Shown here piece by piece: positions 1 through 11,067 of a stretch of DNA of 64,000 bases. The translations under genes were made by a program, and so were the position numbers. Origin of the DNA: Oreohelix idahoensis (Eukaryota > Mollusca > Gastropoda > Stylommatophora > Oreohelicidae); contig JAMPIV010019831.1 in NCBI GenBank assembly GCA_024509875.1, forward strand, positions 62,001 to 126,000, in the 5' to 3' direction. The notes below the pieces were generated by a model, which saw nothing but the letters and a program-made list of their open reading frames with translations, made no database searches and was not told the DNA's origin. How positions within the stretch are numbered: position 1 is the stretch's first letter; every line of letters starts with the position of its first letter.

Positions 1-85
1 CTGTCTGTTTGTTAACTGTACGGGTTTCTGCGTCTTCATTGTTTCTGCTTATTGCAGTTTTAATTTCTGGGCCTCCTTTCAGATG
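1..85 (-). mobile_element. Inverted fragment of LINE-A-type ORF1 (5' inversion)
   Basis: This stretch matches, on the minus strand, the N-terminal part of the LINE ORF1 seen at about 43383-43466. It stops abruptly at position 85, where plus-strand LINE-A 3' sequence begins. An antisense 5' piece joined to a sense 3' piece is the usual product of twin priming during LINE integration. The left end lies outside the window, so the length of the inverted part is unknown. No function is expected. Confidence 0.6.
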
Positions 86-745
86 TCAGATAAAAGATGA
101 ACTAAAAATGCAAATTAATAAAAAAAATTGCTGAGGCTCAAGCTTGGAACTGGATATTTTATAATAGAAGAACCCAAATGTGAAGAGTGTCAAGAACCAA
201 ACACAATTAGACACTTTCTGGTGGACTGCAAAAAATATGAGCAGCTGAGGCAAAACATTAAGACTTACTGTAGTAACCACAAGGTAGAAATGAGTGTAGA
301 AAATCTCATAGGCACTAAGACACCATCGGAAATACAAAACTTAATAAAACACTTTATTACAAAAACAAAAGCTAACATATAAAACATAAATAAACAAGGA
401 TGCAAGTCAGTAGTCTGCATTGGTGAAAGACTCCCCCCAGATAAATACAGATTGACCAAAAACCCTCCAGTGAAACATTAAAACATATCAGTTTAGACAA
501 TATCATACTTGGGTAATAAAACAACATTGAACTATAATTACAAAATTAAAAAAAAAACAAAAAACAAACAAACAAACAAACAAACCGTACTAGAGATAAT
601 ATAGTATAAGTTAAATACTAACAAAAGCATATTACAATAAATGAAACACGTCCTGATATAACCAACAACTCCATGTATATGGTAGACTGTTGAAAGAAGT
701 TGCTACTAAGAAAAGTAGCAAACACCTATTACAAAAAAAAAGTGG
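86..745 (+). mobile_element. LINE-A copy A1, 5'-truncated: end of ORF2 plus 3' UTR
   Basis: Codons at about 128-382 encode the last 84 residues of LINE-A ORF2, including the C-terminal knuckle CEECQEPNTIRHFLVDC (C-x2-C-x7-H-x4-C), and end at the same stop (residues TKTKANI) as copies A2-A5. The 3' UTR follows, with the family-specific block near 640-720 (CACGTCCTGATATAACC and GTAGCAAACAC) and a short A-rich tail near 730-740. Reverse transcriptase and the RNase H core are missing, so the piece cannot move by itself. It abuts a LINE-B tail with no unique DNA between them. Confidence 0.8.
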
Positions 746-961
746 GAGTTATTTAAAATGAATACAAAATTAGTAAATAAAATGACACTAAATACCCCAA
801 TTATAACATATTTCCAGGTTGAACAGGGTAGACCAAGATGGAACGAGAAGAGGCAATAACGGTCAGCTGTTAAGTGCCCGCTCTCCACCCATCACTTCTT
901 CAAAACAACAAGAACAACAACAAACAACAACAACAACAAACAACAACAACAACAACAACAG
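746..961 (+). mobile_element. LINE-B 3' UTR fragment (B0) with (CAA)n tail
   Basis: The sequence matches the last part of the LINE-B 3' UTR seen at about 12745, 29930, 33390 and 41120. It contains the 38 bp block at 793-830 (TACCCCAATTATAAC...CAGGTTGAACAGGGTA, slightly diverged) and finishes in an imperfect (CAA)n run at about 900-961. There is no coding sequence. It is a strongly 5'-truncated copy. Confidence 0.75.
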
Positions 962-2596
962 TGGGAGGACCTAAGGGTCTTTTATATTTGGACATGCGCA
1001 CTAATGAACTTAGATGCCAATGACGGTTCTGCTCTTTCTTATGGGTTGGTACTTTTCACTCTGGTCACGCTCGTCCTGGTGAAGGTTGTCGGGTGTAGCT
1101 CATTTCCCAGAAATGTCAAGGAGAGTCTACCAAGTGGATCCTTCGTCTTAAAGCTTAGGCCACTGTTCCCTTCTTGTTCCAGAGATAGTACTTTCTGCTG
1201 ATACCACCAATAACTATGGTTAAAAGAATAGAACGAAACGTTCTTCTGAGTATGGCGTTTTCCACCCATATTTATAGGTTCCTATCTTCCCATACCAACA
1301 TCCCAATTACTCAGACTTCACCCTGGATGAGAATTAAATTTAATCCCTCGGGATAACACTTTCTTTACATTTAAATAGAATAGATTTCATAGTTACTTTA
1401 TATTTAAATAAAAGGTTAATAATACAGATAGAGTCTGTTTACATATACATCTCCACTGAGTGAAAAGTGTTCACAATATAAATTGAATATGTTTTCATTT
1501 ATATTTACACTGATTGAAAAGTTTGAAACTTCTACTAACTTTAAAATGAATATTTTCACATAGACATTTACACTGGTTTAAAGCTTGAAAACTTACATTA
1601 ATTTTAAAGTGACTATGTTTATAGGGACATTTACACTGCTTTGAATATGTAAGTATTATACTTAGAATGTACAACATTTCTTTCATCTTTCCCTCCCTGC
1701 TCCGTATGGAACTACTTTATGCTGTTAATTCTCTTTACGAAACTAGCAACAAAGCAATCGCCAGCCCGTGCAATGGTGGTTCATGAATCATCATTCTATA
1801 CACTTAGATTGCCAGCCTCAAATGACTGTGACATCCACTAGCGAGTTTCACATATTAAATTTAACATGGTAATATATACATTTATATGATATGTAATGAA
1901 ATATGATATGTAAATCACATCTTACGTGAATCCTGGCTCACAGACTGTTTTGCTTAGATGAATAAAAGCTACTTGAATCAGCCTCTTACACATGTCTGGG
2001 GTGGCGTTAATTTAATTGTCCCCTCTCTGATATCGTGTGTGGTCCTTCAGTTTCCTCAGTCCCGGTTTCCTTATTTGAAAAGTTAGAGATTTCCTGGGCT
2101 ATATAGTAAGTCCTGATAAATACTCCAATAAAAGGTATATGATATTTAAAGAAGGAAGTCTGAATTCTAATTCTTCACTACAGCAAGTTCTGGTAACTTG
2201 GCGAGTGATTTCTCAAGCGAAATAGCTTGAGAAAATGGTCAGATTATATTCCCTGCCTTCCCACGCCTTTGATTGTTATGAGCTATCAACAAACTCCAAT
2301 CATATTCAAACAGGCGGGTTATGGGATAATTTCAAAATATTCCGACATCGGATAATTGTGAACGTAAGGCAGAGGTCAACTCTCCAATATATGGTAATAA
2401 GATGTCCGATGCCCTTGTGTACAACCTTACAGACAGATCGGAAAACTCATACAACAGCGTGTTCAAAATGTAACCATCATTACTTTATCAGAAAGTACTC
2501 TTGTCATAACAAGTACAAGACAAGAAACGCTTAAGTCATGTCTCTGCCGCGTAAACGAGATCTTGTGCTAATCTTAGCTAGGCTGTTCCGCTCCTT
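962..2596. other. No gene recognised; AT-rich unassigned sequence
   Basis: No element or gene is recognised here apart from the degenerate repeat at 1440-1645. Open frames are short (under 100 codons), overlap each other on both strands and show no known motif. The region may be old transposon remnants or true intergenic DNA. Confidence 0.5.
1440..1645. repeat. Degenerate minisatellite, unit about 60-66 bp, 3-4 units
   Basis: A phrase of the form ATTTACACTG..TT.AAA..TTGAAA followed by an AT-rich stretch recurs near 1450, 1503, 1567 and 1628. Units differ by many substitutions and small indels, so the array is old or poorly maintained. Confidence 0.45.
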
Positions 2597-2929
2597 TTTT
2601 TTTTTTTTTAAGTGTTTGCTACTTTTCTTTGTAGCACGCCCCTTTCAACCATCTACCATGTACATGGAGTTGTTGGTTATATCAGGACGTGTTTCCTTTA
2701 TTGTAATATGTTTTTGTTTGTATTTATTTTATACTATATTATCTCTAGTCGGTATTTTTCCCTTTGTAGTTATAGTTCAACATGGTTTTTAAAAGAAATT
2801 CCAAAATATGCTATTTTCTAAGTTAGTATGTTTTTAATTTTCACTGGATGGTTTCTTTGGTTAATCTGTATGTATCTGGGGCGAGTCTTTCACCAGTTTG
2901 GACTACTGACTCAAATCCTTATTTGTTTT

Positions 2930-5900
2930 TTATATGTTAGCTTTAGTTTTTGTAATATAGTGTTTTATTAACTTTTGCATTTCTGAAGGGGTCTTTGTGC
3001 CTATGAGATTTTCTACCCTCATTTCTACATTGTGGTTACTACAGTATGTCTTAATGTTTTGCCTCTGTTGGTCATATTTCTTGCAGTCCACCAGAAAGTG
3101 TCTAATTGTGTTTGGTTCTTGACACTCTTCACATGTGGGTTCCTCAATCATGAAATATCCAGTTCCAAGCTTGAGCCTCAGCAATTTTTTATTAATTGGT
3201 ATTTTTAGTTCATCTTTTATTTGACATTTTTTGCTTGGTTTTTTAAGGATTTTATATGAGTGTCTTGCTTTTTTACTTTGGTCCCATGCTGTTATCCACT
3301 CTTTAGTTATTGCTTGAGCAATTAAGCTCTTAATTTCAAACTTCCCTAAGCCTACTTCAATTTTGTTATGGCTAGTTCTCCCCCCTTTGGCTTCTTTGTC
3401 TGCAAGCTCATTTCCTGCTATCCCCACATGTGATGGTATCCATGTTAGTGTTGCACTGCATCCTATAGTTTGTAGATATGTATTAACCTGTAGTATTTCC
3501 TCTATAATATCTGGCCTGCTACATTCATTTCTGTTTCTGATAGCTAATACTGATGATAGGGAATCTGTGAGAATGGTTACTTTTTTTGGTGGATTTTCTG
3601 CAGCTATTTCTAAAGCTTTTAGGATTGCCACTAATTCTGCTGTAAAGATGGATGTATTACCTGTTACTTTGTATCTTTTATAAATTTTTAATTTTGGTAT
3701 TGCTATTCCTGCTCCTAATTGTCCTTCTTCATCTTTTGACCCATCTGTATATATAGTTAGGCTATTATTTATATACCGTTCTATGTACTCTAGTGTTTTA
3801 CTTTTTGCTGAGATTATGTCGTTAGATTTATTTATGATCTTTGTTAAGTGGGAGTCAGTTTCTGGCACTATTAATTCCCATGGTGGGATCTTTGCTTTAT
3901 ACAGAGCACTACTGTTTATCGCATTAAACAGGTCTGGGTATTGATCCACTTCATCCATTGTTTTCCACCCTGACGGGTATCTATTATGGTTTAATGGAAT
4001 GTGGCCTATGTACTGGTTACCCCTATCAAAGGTTTTATGTGCTGGGTGAGTTGGATCTTTTGCCACTCTTGCCCAGTAGCTGAATCTCAGTTCTTTTCTC
4101 CTTAGCTCCAGGGGTATAATGCCTAGCGCTACTCCTAGTGCCTCTGCTGATGTTCCCTTTGAGGCACCTGCTATTATTGACAGTGCCTGGTTTTGGACTG
4201 TGTCTAGTTTTTTCTTATTGCTTGGGGCGGCTGATGCATAGACAACACTGGCATAGTCAAGTTTGCCCCTAATAAATGATTTATAGAAGGTTAACATGGT
4301 CTTATTGCAGGCGCCCCAACCACTTCCTTTCATATATCTTAGCATGTTAATAAGTCCCCTACTGCTTTGCACTAATAGGTCTATGTGTTTGTTCCAGTTT
4401 AGTTGCTGGTCTAATACCATACCAAGAAATCTAGTTGATTTTGCTGTGCATACTTTTTGCTCATTAATGCTTATGTCAATTATATTGTTTTTAATTACAC
4501 GCCCTCTACTGAAGATCATTCCTATGGTTTTTTTTAACGTTTAGATTAAATCCCCACTTGTTCATCCAGTCAGATACTTTATCCATTTGCCTTTGTACTG
4601 TTTTATAGAGGAATGGGAGATTTCTTCCCGTTCTCCATATCGCAGCGTCATCTGCAAACTGGGATAAGTTGTTTTTTTAAGTCTTTAAACTCGTCGCCTA
4701 GGTCGTTGACCATAATCGTAAAGATAGATGGTGATATTACTGATCCCTGGGGAATTCCATTCTGTTGCTCATACACCTCAGATCTATCATTGTTTATTTG
4801 TACCGTGAAGTATCTATCCTGCAGGAAGTTTTCTAGATAATTGTAGGTTCTGCCTACTATACCTAATTTCCTGATTTTGTGTAGTGCACCCTCCCTCCAA
4901 CACTCATCATATGCTCTTGCTACATCAAGGAATATTGCTACTGTCTTTTCATTCCTTTTGAAGCCTGTTTTAACATCATGTTCCAGCCTCAACAGTCGCT
5001 CTATTGTACTATGTTGGCTTCTAAAGCCTGCCTGGGTTGGACTGTACAAATTATGCTTTTCTAGATGAAATTTTAGTCTGCTGTTGACTATTGTTTCTAG
5101 AATTTTTCCTAGATGCGATGTTAACGATATTGGCCTGTATGAGCTGACATCATGTGTTTCCTTATCTGGCTTTAGTATGGGGATGACTACTGCTGTCTTC
5201 CATGAACACGGTATTTTTCCCGTGTGCCAGATTTTGTTGTAGAGGGATGCAATCACTCTTAGAGTTGTATTTGGTACCTTTTTGAGGATTTCATAGCTCA
5301 GAATGTCTTCCCCAGAGGTAGTATTGGTTTTTCCTGCTAAAGCTCTTTCTATTTCATCTACTGTAATATCTGCATTTAAATAATTAGCATCCTGTGTGGT
5401 GTCCATATTTTCTCCTTTTAATTTTTCTAGCAGTGTCTTCCGCCTATTTATTTCTGCCTTATCTAGACTGTCTATTGAACTAACCTGATAGAAGTATTTA
5501 GCTAGTATGTTGGCTTTTTCTCTATCTGTTTCAGCTCTCTCTGGTATTTTAATTGTTGGGATTTTAAATTTCTTGTGGTTTCCTCCTTTAATTGCTTTTA
5601 GTTTTCTCCAAACTGTTGTTACTTGTGACCTATGGTTTAGTGTTTGACAAAATGTTCTCCAACTCTTTTCTTTAGCTCTGAATATTATTTTATTTGTTTC
5701 ATTTCTTACTTTTTTATAGTTTGTGTAATTCTCTTCAGTTTTGGCTTTTCTATACTTTGTAAGGGCCCTCTCCCTCAATTTCAGTTGTTCTGAACATCTG
5801 TCTGTCCACCATGGTACTGGATTTTTATCTTTGTTTCTTTTCCTATTTTTACCTTTTTGTGTTGGTTTTAAGTGCTCAGGCATATTCCTGTTTGGTATAT

Positions 5901-6738
5901 ATTTTATAGCTATTTTTAAAATCTCATTTGTTAGTTTTTCTGCAAATATATCTATACTGTTAGATTCAATTTGTTCTATGCTTAGTTTACTTAGCTCCAA
6001 TTGGAAGGACTCCCAATTTGCCTTTTTTAGGTTGAATGTGGGTTTCGAGCTTTTTGGACTAGTTCTATATTTGTCGTTTAGGTTTATTTCTATGGGTAAG
6101 TGGTCTGAGCTGGAGTCATTCAGTACTTCCCATTTAGCAGAGGCTAGGTTTGGTGTTATAATACTTATGTCTATTGCTGTATCTCCTCCACTGTTGCATG
6201 GGTTAACCCTTGTCACTGAGCCATCATTTAGTATGATTAGCTCAGCACTTTCAATGTAGTCCAACAGTCTTTTTCCTGCTGGATCATTACTGTTGTTACC
6301 CCATGCCTCATGGTGTGCATTAAAGTCACCTACCAATAATGTTCTTTGGTCTATTTGTGTGTTAATAGTGGCAATGTCCCTATCGGTTATATTACCCTTG
6401 GGGCTATAGATGTTTATTATTTTTAAGTTATCTGGCTCACTGTCTAATGTTATACTTATTCCTTCAATATTTTCTGTGTTGAATTGTTCCCAATTTAATA
6501 TTTTGTAGTCTTCATGTATTAGAAAGGCCACGCCCCCTCCTCTTCCCTCAGGTCTATCATTTCTAAGTGTTATATACCCTTGGTAGTTCAGTTTCTGTTT
6601 GGAGTTCAGGAGGGTTTCTTGTATTGCAAAGATGGGTTTTGCCTCCTTATACTGTCCCATAAGAGACATCAGGTTCTTCCTGGCACCCCTACAGTTCCAC
6701 TGAACTACTTTGATAGCTCTAGAGTCTTTGGTCCCCAT
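2930..6738 (-). pseudogene. LINE-A ORF2: endonuclease, reverse transcriptase, RNase H; two frameshifts
   Basis: ORF2 starts at the ATG at 6738. Order: APE-type endonuclease (WNCRGA near residue 15, AIQETLL, GDFNAHHEAWG, SDHLPI near residue 215); reverse transcriptase (SYRPISLTSHLGK, AIFLDVARAYDE, GIPQGSVISPSIF, then FADD); RNase H (YTDGSKDEEGQLGAG, FTAELVAI, LTDSLSSV, NELADKEAK); and a terminal C-x2-C-x7-H-x4-C knuckle. Two one-base gains break it: a run of 7 T at 4672-4678 (6 A in copy A3) just before FADD, and a run of 8 T at about 4528-4535 (7 A in A3). The result is a 696-codon and a 529-codon frame. Both events are in homopolymers, so sequencing error is possible. Confidence 0.85.
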
Positions 6739-6794
6739 TTAGTATGGTTAGCTTAGTTATGTTATTGTTTTTATTAGGTTCTTTGATAGGGGAT

Positions 6795-8465
6795 CTACTT
6801 CTTTTGGTTTTGTTCACTATCTCTCATGTTCTCCACAAACTCATCATTCCAAGTAACCATTTTACTCCGAACTCTTTCTGCTATGTATGGTAGGTGTAGT
6901 TCCACTGTTTCCTTAAATTTTTCTTCCATTTTTTCGTCTGACAAAATAGCTCTTTCTCTCTCTATTTTTTTAAGGATTTCTTCATTAGCCTCTTTTATTT
7001 CTGTTATTGTTTTGAGGTCTCTTTCTATTGCCTGTTTTGCTATTTTAATTTCTTCTAATACCTGCCTGGCTTGGGTGATGTTATGTTCTGTCTCTTCTGT
7101 GTTGTTTTCTACTTCGCTGTTGCTTATGCGTGTTTTACTTTCATCTTCTTTCTGTATTTTCTCCTTTATGTTTTGTACTTCAGTGGTTATTTGTTTTATT
7201 TGTTTCTTGATGTTTTCTTGGAAGTTTTGAAGGTGGCTGTTTGCTTTCTGTGTTTCTTTCACTTTCCAGATTGGTGTGTTGGTTTCTAGAGCTTCTTTAA
7301 GTATGTATTTTGTCTCTTGGAAGACTGGACACCCCTGGTACCTGGCACTGTGGTTACCCTGGCAGTTTGCACATCTTCTGTTTTTATTTTCTTGTTTGTA
7401 GTCTTTGTCCTCTTTAGCCATTGTGCAGTCTCTGTGTTTGTGTGCTCCTGCACAGAAACTACATCTTGTTGCTCTTTTACAAGCATGCTGCATGTGACTA
7501 AAGCCTTGACAATTTGTGCATTGGATGATTGGTGGTATGAATGTTTCAGTCTTCCTGATTCTCTTGCAGATTTTGATCTCTTTGGGTATTTCTGTACCCT
7601 GCACACTCAACACTACCACTGATGTATTCTTCTGCAGCTTAGTTTTAATTCGTTCTATCTTTTCTATCTTAGTTTCTGGGTTTTCTTTCACTATGTTTGT
7701 GTGGATCTCTTCTTCTGTTAGGTTTGTATCGATGCCCTTGATTACGACTTTTCTAATCTCTTTGATCAGCTCCATTTGTATATTTATTTTATGTGGAAGT
7801 TGTACTTCTTTAGATTTTTCTTTCAGTTCATTTATTAGGACCTTGGCTTTTTCTGTGCTGTTCAAACAGATTACTACACCATTGCTTGTTTTTTGTAATC
7901 TGTTAATAGATTTTTTATCTATTATTTTTTCTAGGATAACCATGATTTTGTCATCGGGTAGGGCTCTCAGAGTGGCTTCTGTCCCTCCTACTTGAGTGAT
8001 TTTAACTCTTCTTCTGTGGGTTTTTGTTTCCTTTAGGCTGTCCTCGGCACTTTCTTTGTGTTCTTTGGTTTCCTGAGTGCATTGGCCTGAATTTCCCTCT
8101 TTGTCTTTCCTAATGTATTCTGCGGCTTTATTTCCTGTCGAAGGTGGTGTTCCATTGTTTGCAGCACCTTGCTTCGAAGTCAGAATTTCTGTTTTTTTCT
8201 CGTTGCTCTTTTTGCTTGGTTCCCTGTTTTTATTTACTTCAGGGTTCACTTTTGTTTTTTCATTGATGGTTTCCATTTTGCCCTTAATTTCTGTGTCCTT
8301 TAGACCAGGGCTTTTGTTCCTTTCATTTTCTGTCCGTTTTGATGTTCCTTCCTTAGTATGTCTTTCTGATGATTTGCTCCAAGCCTTTCCCTCCCCTGAC
8401 TGCCATCTGGTTAGCATTATGTTGTACTTATTTGCCCTTATTTTTGCTAAATTAACACCAGGCAA
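6795..8465 (-). CDS. LINE-A ORF1 protein, zinc-knuckle RNA-binding (Gag-like)
   Basis: This is an uninterrupted 556-residue frame. The N-terminal 150 residues are Lys/Glu-rich and low in complexity. At about residues 313-380 are three zinc knuckles: CTNCQGFSHMQHAC (C-x2-C-x4-H-x4-C), CSFCAGAHKHRDC and CANCQGNHSARYQGC. A Lys/Glu-rich helical, probably coiled-coil region follows to the end. ORF1 proteins of I-group LINEs bind the element RNA and form the ribonucleoprotein used in target-primed reverse transcription. I chose the first ATG of the frame; a start nearer residue 17 is possible because copy A5 differs upstream of the shared QSGEGKAW motif. The stop lies 56 bp before the ORF2 ATG. Confidence 0.8.
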   Translation of the reverse strand: MPGVNLAKIRANKYNIMLTRWQSGEGKAWSKSSERHTKEGTSKRTENERNKSPGLKDTEIKGKMETINEKTKVNPEVNKNREPSKKSNEKKTEILTSKQGAANNGTPPSTGNKAAEYIRKDKEGNSGQCTQETKEHKESAEDSLKETKTHRRRVKITQVGGTEATLRALPDDKIMVILEKIIDKKSINRLQKTSNGVVICLNSTEKAKVLINELKEKSKEVQLPHKINIQMELIKEIRKVVIKGIDTNLTEEEIHTNIVKENPETKIEKIERIKTKLQKNTSVVVLSVQGTEIPKEIKICKRIRKTETFIPPIIQCTNCQGFSHMQHACKRATRCSFCAGAHKHRDCTMAKEDKDYKQENKNRRCANCQGNHSARYQGCPVFQETKYILKEALETNTPIWKVKETQKANSHLQNFQENIKKQIKQITTEVQNIKEKIQKEDESKTRISNSEVENNTEETEHNITQARQVLEEIKIAKQAIERDLKTITEIKEANEEILKKIERERAILSDEKMEEKFKETVELHLPYIAERVRSKMVTWNDEFVENMRDSEQNQKK

Positions 8466-8510
8466 GTTAATATATTTATTTATTTTATTTTATAAATTTT
8501 AAATTAGCTA

Positions 8511-10154
8511 GTAAATGTGAATTAAATTTGATTTTGTTCACGCGCGGCTCTGTGCTGAAAGATGCCTGTATTAATTACACAAAGAAAAGCAAGATGGCTA
8601 CTGCACTTTACAAATGAAGACCACACATGGTTGGCCTACATGTGCTTATTCTATTTCACTAATATTTTATTTATTCCAATACCCCTATCAATTTTAGCTA
8701 ACGTTTAAAAGCAATTATCTAATACTATAGGTGGTTAATAATATTTAGTTTAAATATGTTAGAGAAGAGAAAAAACTTATCTGAAATTCGTCTTTTGTAG
8801 CGTACTGAAAACGACAACTGCACTGCTTCACTCCCGCTTCTCTGACCGTCCCGAGGGAGAAAGAAAATATGAAAAAATGAAACCGGCCGACTGTGAGTAA
8901 TTATCTCAGCAAATCTGGGTAGCGTGAAGGTATCAAGCAATTCGACAATACTCAAATATCTGCTACTTAGCAGAAAAATAACAAAGAAAAAAGGAAAGAA
9001 ACAAAGTAAAAGTCCGACAATTGACAGCACATAATAAAAATCAGTACCACAAATGTACCGAAACTGTCGGATAGAAACAAAGATCGATTGGGGACGCCCC
9101 GTTTTGTCACTTTCACTCTTTGTCCTCAGTTATCTTCTCCGTGTGTTTTTGGTATACCCCTTTAGGTGTTCCAGAACAAGGGCTACCTTGTAACGCTATG
9201 AACAGGTTTCCGAAATGTGTGTCCTATCCATTGCCAGACTAAGTCATGCTGATGTGTTTGTGTGTGTTCACACTACTATTCATTAATATTCAACACGTAA
9301 TTAGATTGTAAATACAACATTTCTATATTACAGTATGCGAAGAATAGCAGCCGTGCCTGATAACAAAACCATTTTAAGTCAAATGTTGTGAACATATATT
9401 ACATGTAAGCGCTGAAACGCAATGAGTGTCATATACAATGTATCTTTTAAATAACAGTCAAAGAGATATAGAACGTAAACACAATTTGAATTATATCCCT
9501 TTAAGAAATACAATTTATTATCCCACTTTGAATGACAGGATTATGCCCCGTTATTAATATAGTTTAGTTAGGTAAATTTACTAAGTTACATTAAAGTAAA
9601 CCAAATGTATAATAAATCTTACTGCAAGAACGTAAACTTTATAAAGCTCAGTACATTTTAAAAAACATAAATAGTTCGCAAGTTTTTCTTTATAGATTTA
9701 TCTAATTTAATAACATTATTATAAGATTTAAAAGCTCTCCTGGTGTCTTACATCAGTGCAGGATGTTTTGCAATTTTCTTTGAACGGACAGTTGTTCGTC
9801 CATCACGGTTAATAATACGAGGAGCTACAAATTAATACATTTTTTGAAGGTCGATTAGGAAGCAATTCCTGATCGGCTGTGAAATCAAATCAAATCAGCT
9901 GAATGCTTTCTGTGACAAATGGAGAAAAAAAAAAAAACATTAGTGGACCAGGAAACTTTTTTTGACGGCGTAACTGCCTTACATAAATATGAATGTATCT
10001 GTCTTGAAATAAAATAATACCGTAGTGCAAGTTGGGTTTAGTGTCAATCATTTTAAGAAGGTTCAAATTTTGTTTTGTTTTAATTGTACTATTGCGTTGA
10101 GGTGTGCTTCTAAAGTGCATTCTTAAGAGAGTAGTACCAGTTTTAAGTGGAGCA
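8511..10154. other. No gene recognised; AT-rich unassigned sequence
   Basis: I see no coding region, RNA gene or recognisable transposon here. Open frames are short and lack motifs. The stretch separates LINE copy A2 from the SINE-like pieces at 10155 onward. Confidence 0.5.
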
Positions 10155-10215
10155 TAGGGAGCCGCGCTGGTGTAATGGTAACCACACTGCGCTAGCGATC
10201 AGGTGTTCAAGAAAA
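10155..10215 (+). mobile_element. Truncated tRNA-derived SINE head
   Basis: The sequence GGAGCCGCGCTGG followed by TGTAATGGTAACCACAC resembles the head of the SINE on the minus strand at 12307-12674, which starts GGAGCCGCGCTAGCG. It contains a box-A-like TGGTGTAATGGT and a degenerate box-B-like region near 10202-10212. Similarity ends at about 10215, so only the tRNA-like head is present. Confidence 0.5.
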
Positions 10216-10327
10216 TGAAAGTGGTGAGGATGACAAGGAAAGACCTTGAACTAATGTCACGTGACAAAAGAACATAGCATGTTCTCGTAGAAGGCCTGTG
10301 CTCCTTGGTGAGCTAAAGGGTATTGAT

Positions 10328-10441
10328 TGATTGTTTGAATTATATGTTATTTGTTACAGTGACAGAGTGTGACCATAGGATGATTGATTGTTTGAATTAT
10401 ATGTTATTTGTTACAGTGAAAGAGTGTGACCATAGGATGAG
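10328..10441. repeat. 57 bp tandem duplication
   Basis: A 57 bp unit containing TTGAATTATATGTTATTTGT and GAGTGTGACCATAGGATGA occurs twice in direct succession with one or two differences. The unit is a multiple of three, so a short frame runs through both copies, but no protein family is recognised. Confidence 0.8.
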
Positions 10442-10490
10442 CAGAATAAACGATACCGAAGCACACACAAGATATATATATATATACACA

Positions 10491-10584
10491 ATATGCCTGA
10501 TAACTACCTTTGTGTGTTGTTTGTTTATTTATTTACTGTTTACAGGCCTCAGGTTTCCCCTCCTTATATGTTTATGTGTTTATT
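10491..10584. repeat. Direct repeat, left copy (pair with 10961-11054)
   Basis: The block begins GCCTGATAAC, continues CCTTTGTGTGTTGTTTG and ends CCTCCTTATATGTTTATGTG. It recurs about 470 bp downstream. The copies differ mainly in the number of TTTA units and a few substitutions. A tRNA-like sequence lies between them. It may be the tail of a repeated SINE-like element; its identity is unknown. Confidence 0.7.
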
Positions 10585-10811
10585 AAAAATACCAAGAAAC
10601 CTACAGTCTATACTTTACTTATTCTCATTCTTCTATCATTTGCTGGACACAGTGTTAAGGCCTTTGTCATGTGTAATCTGGCCTATACTGTTGTATAGTG
10701 GAACTGCAGAAGTGATTGCGTCTATAATTAGGCTGGGTCGTCCTATGGTACATATCCGGGCCACATGGTGTTCGCCCTAGACCTCTGTCAGTTAAGCATT
10801 ATTTTTGTAAT

Positions 10812-10905
10812 GCGGAGCTGGCAGAGCGGATAGTGGCGATTCACTCCCATGGCTAAGTGGTGGGTGCTGTTCGGAAGGTCCTGGTTCGATCCCGGTAAGC
10901 CTATC
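10812..10905 (+). mobile_element. tRNA-like pol III promoter segment, probably a SINE head
   Basis: TGGCAGAGCGG matches the box A consensus and GGTTCGATCCC matches box B, about 60 bp apart. The segment starts GCGGAGCTGGCAGAG, but I cannot pair its ends into a 7 bp acceptor stem, so a working tRNA gene is unlikely. The right-hand copy of the 10491 repeat follows shortly after, which fits a SINE made of a tRNA-like head and a separate body. Confidence 0.5.
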
Positions 10906-10960
10906 ACTTCTGTTGTTTTTCTGTTGTCTGGTCTTCTACTTCTTTATTTCTCACTGAGTG

Positions 10961-11054
10961 CCTGATAACATACCTTTGTGTGTTGTTTGTTTATTTATTT
11001 ATTTATTTACTGTTTACAGGCCTCGGGTTTCCCCTCCTTATATGTTTATGTGCT
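10961..11054. repeat. Direct repeat, right copy (pair with 10491-10584)
   Basis: Same block as at 10491-10584, with an expanded TTTA run. It ends about 14 bp before recognisable LINE-B coding sequence begins. Confidence 0.7.
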
Positions 11055-11067
11055 AGAAAAATAATAC

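Larger units (their letters stand above)
2597..8510 (-). mobile_element. Nearly full-length I-group LINE, copy A2
   Basis: Read on the minus strand the order is ORF1 (8465-6795), a 56 bp gap, ORF2 (6738-2930), a 3' UTR of about 320 bp and a poly(A) tail, seen as a T run at about 2597-2611. The domain set (zinc-knuckle ORF1; APE-type endonuclease, reverse transcriptase and RNase H in ORF2) is that of I-group non-LTR retrotransposons. The exact 5' end is uncertain; similarity to other copies cannot be followed past about 8510. It is the most complete LINE-A in the window but not intact, because ORF2 carries two frameshifts. Unlike the other copies it lies outside the head-to-tail array and in the opposite orientation. 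Confidence 0.85.

Noticed and set aside
1004..1269. Short overlapping frames on both strands as host genes
   Set aside because: They are under 80 codons, have no recognisable motif, and lie in AT-rich unassigned sequence.
2574..2581. TTAGCTAG near both ends of LINE-A2 (2574-2581 and about 8504-8511) as a target duplication
   Set aside because: The left copy is separated from the poly(A) tail by about 15 bp, so it is not directly flanking. Chance cannot be excluded in AT-rich DNA.
4520..4680. Programmed frameshifting in LINE-A2 ORF2
   Set aside because: The shifts fall in A/T runs inside conserved reverse transcriptase sequence, and copy A3 reads through the same places without a shift. Mutation or sequencing error is simpler.
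10812..10905. Functional tRNA gene
   Set aside because: Box A and box B are good, but I cannot form an acceptor stem or a clear cloverleaf. A SINE head is more likely.
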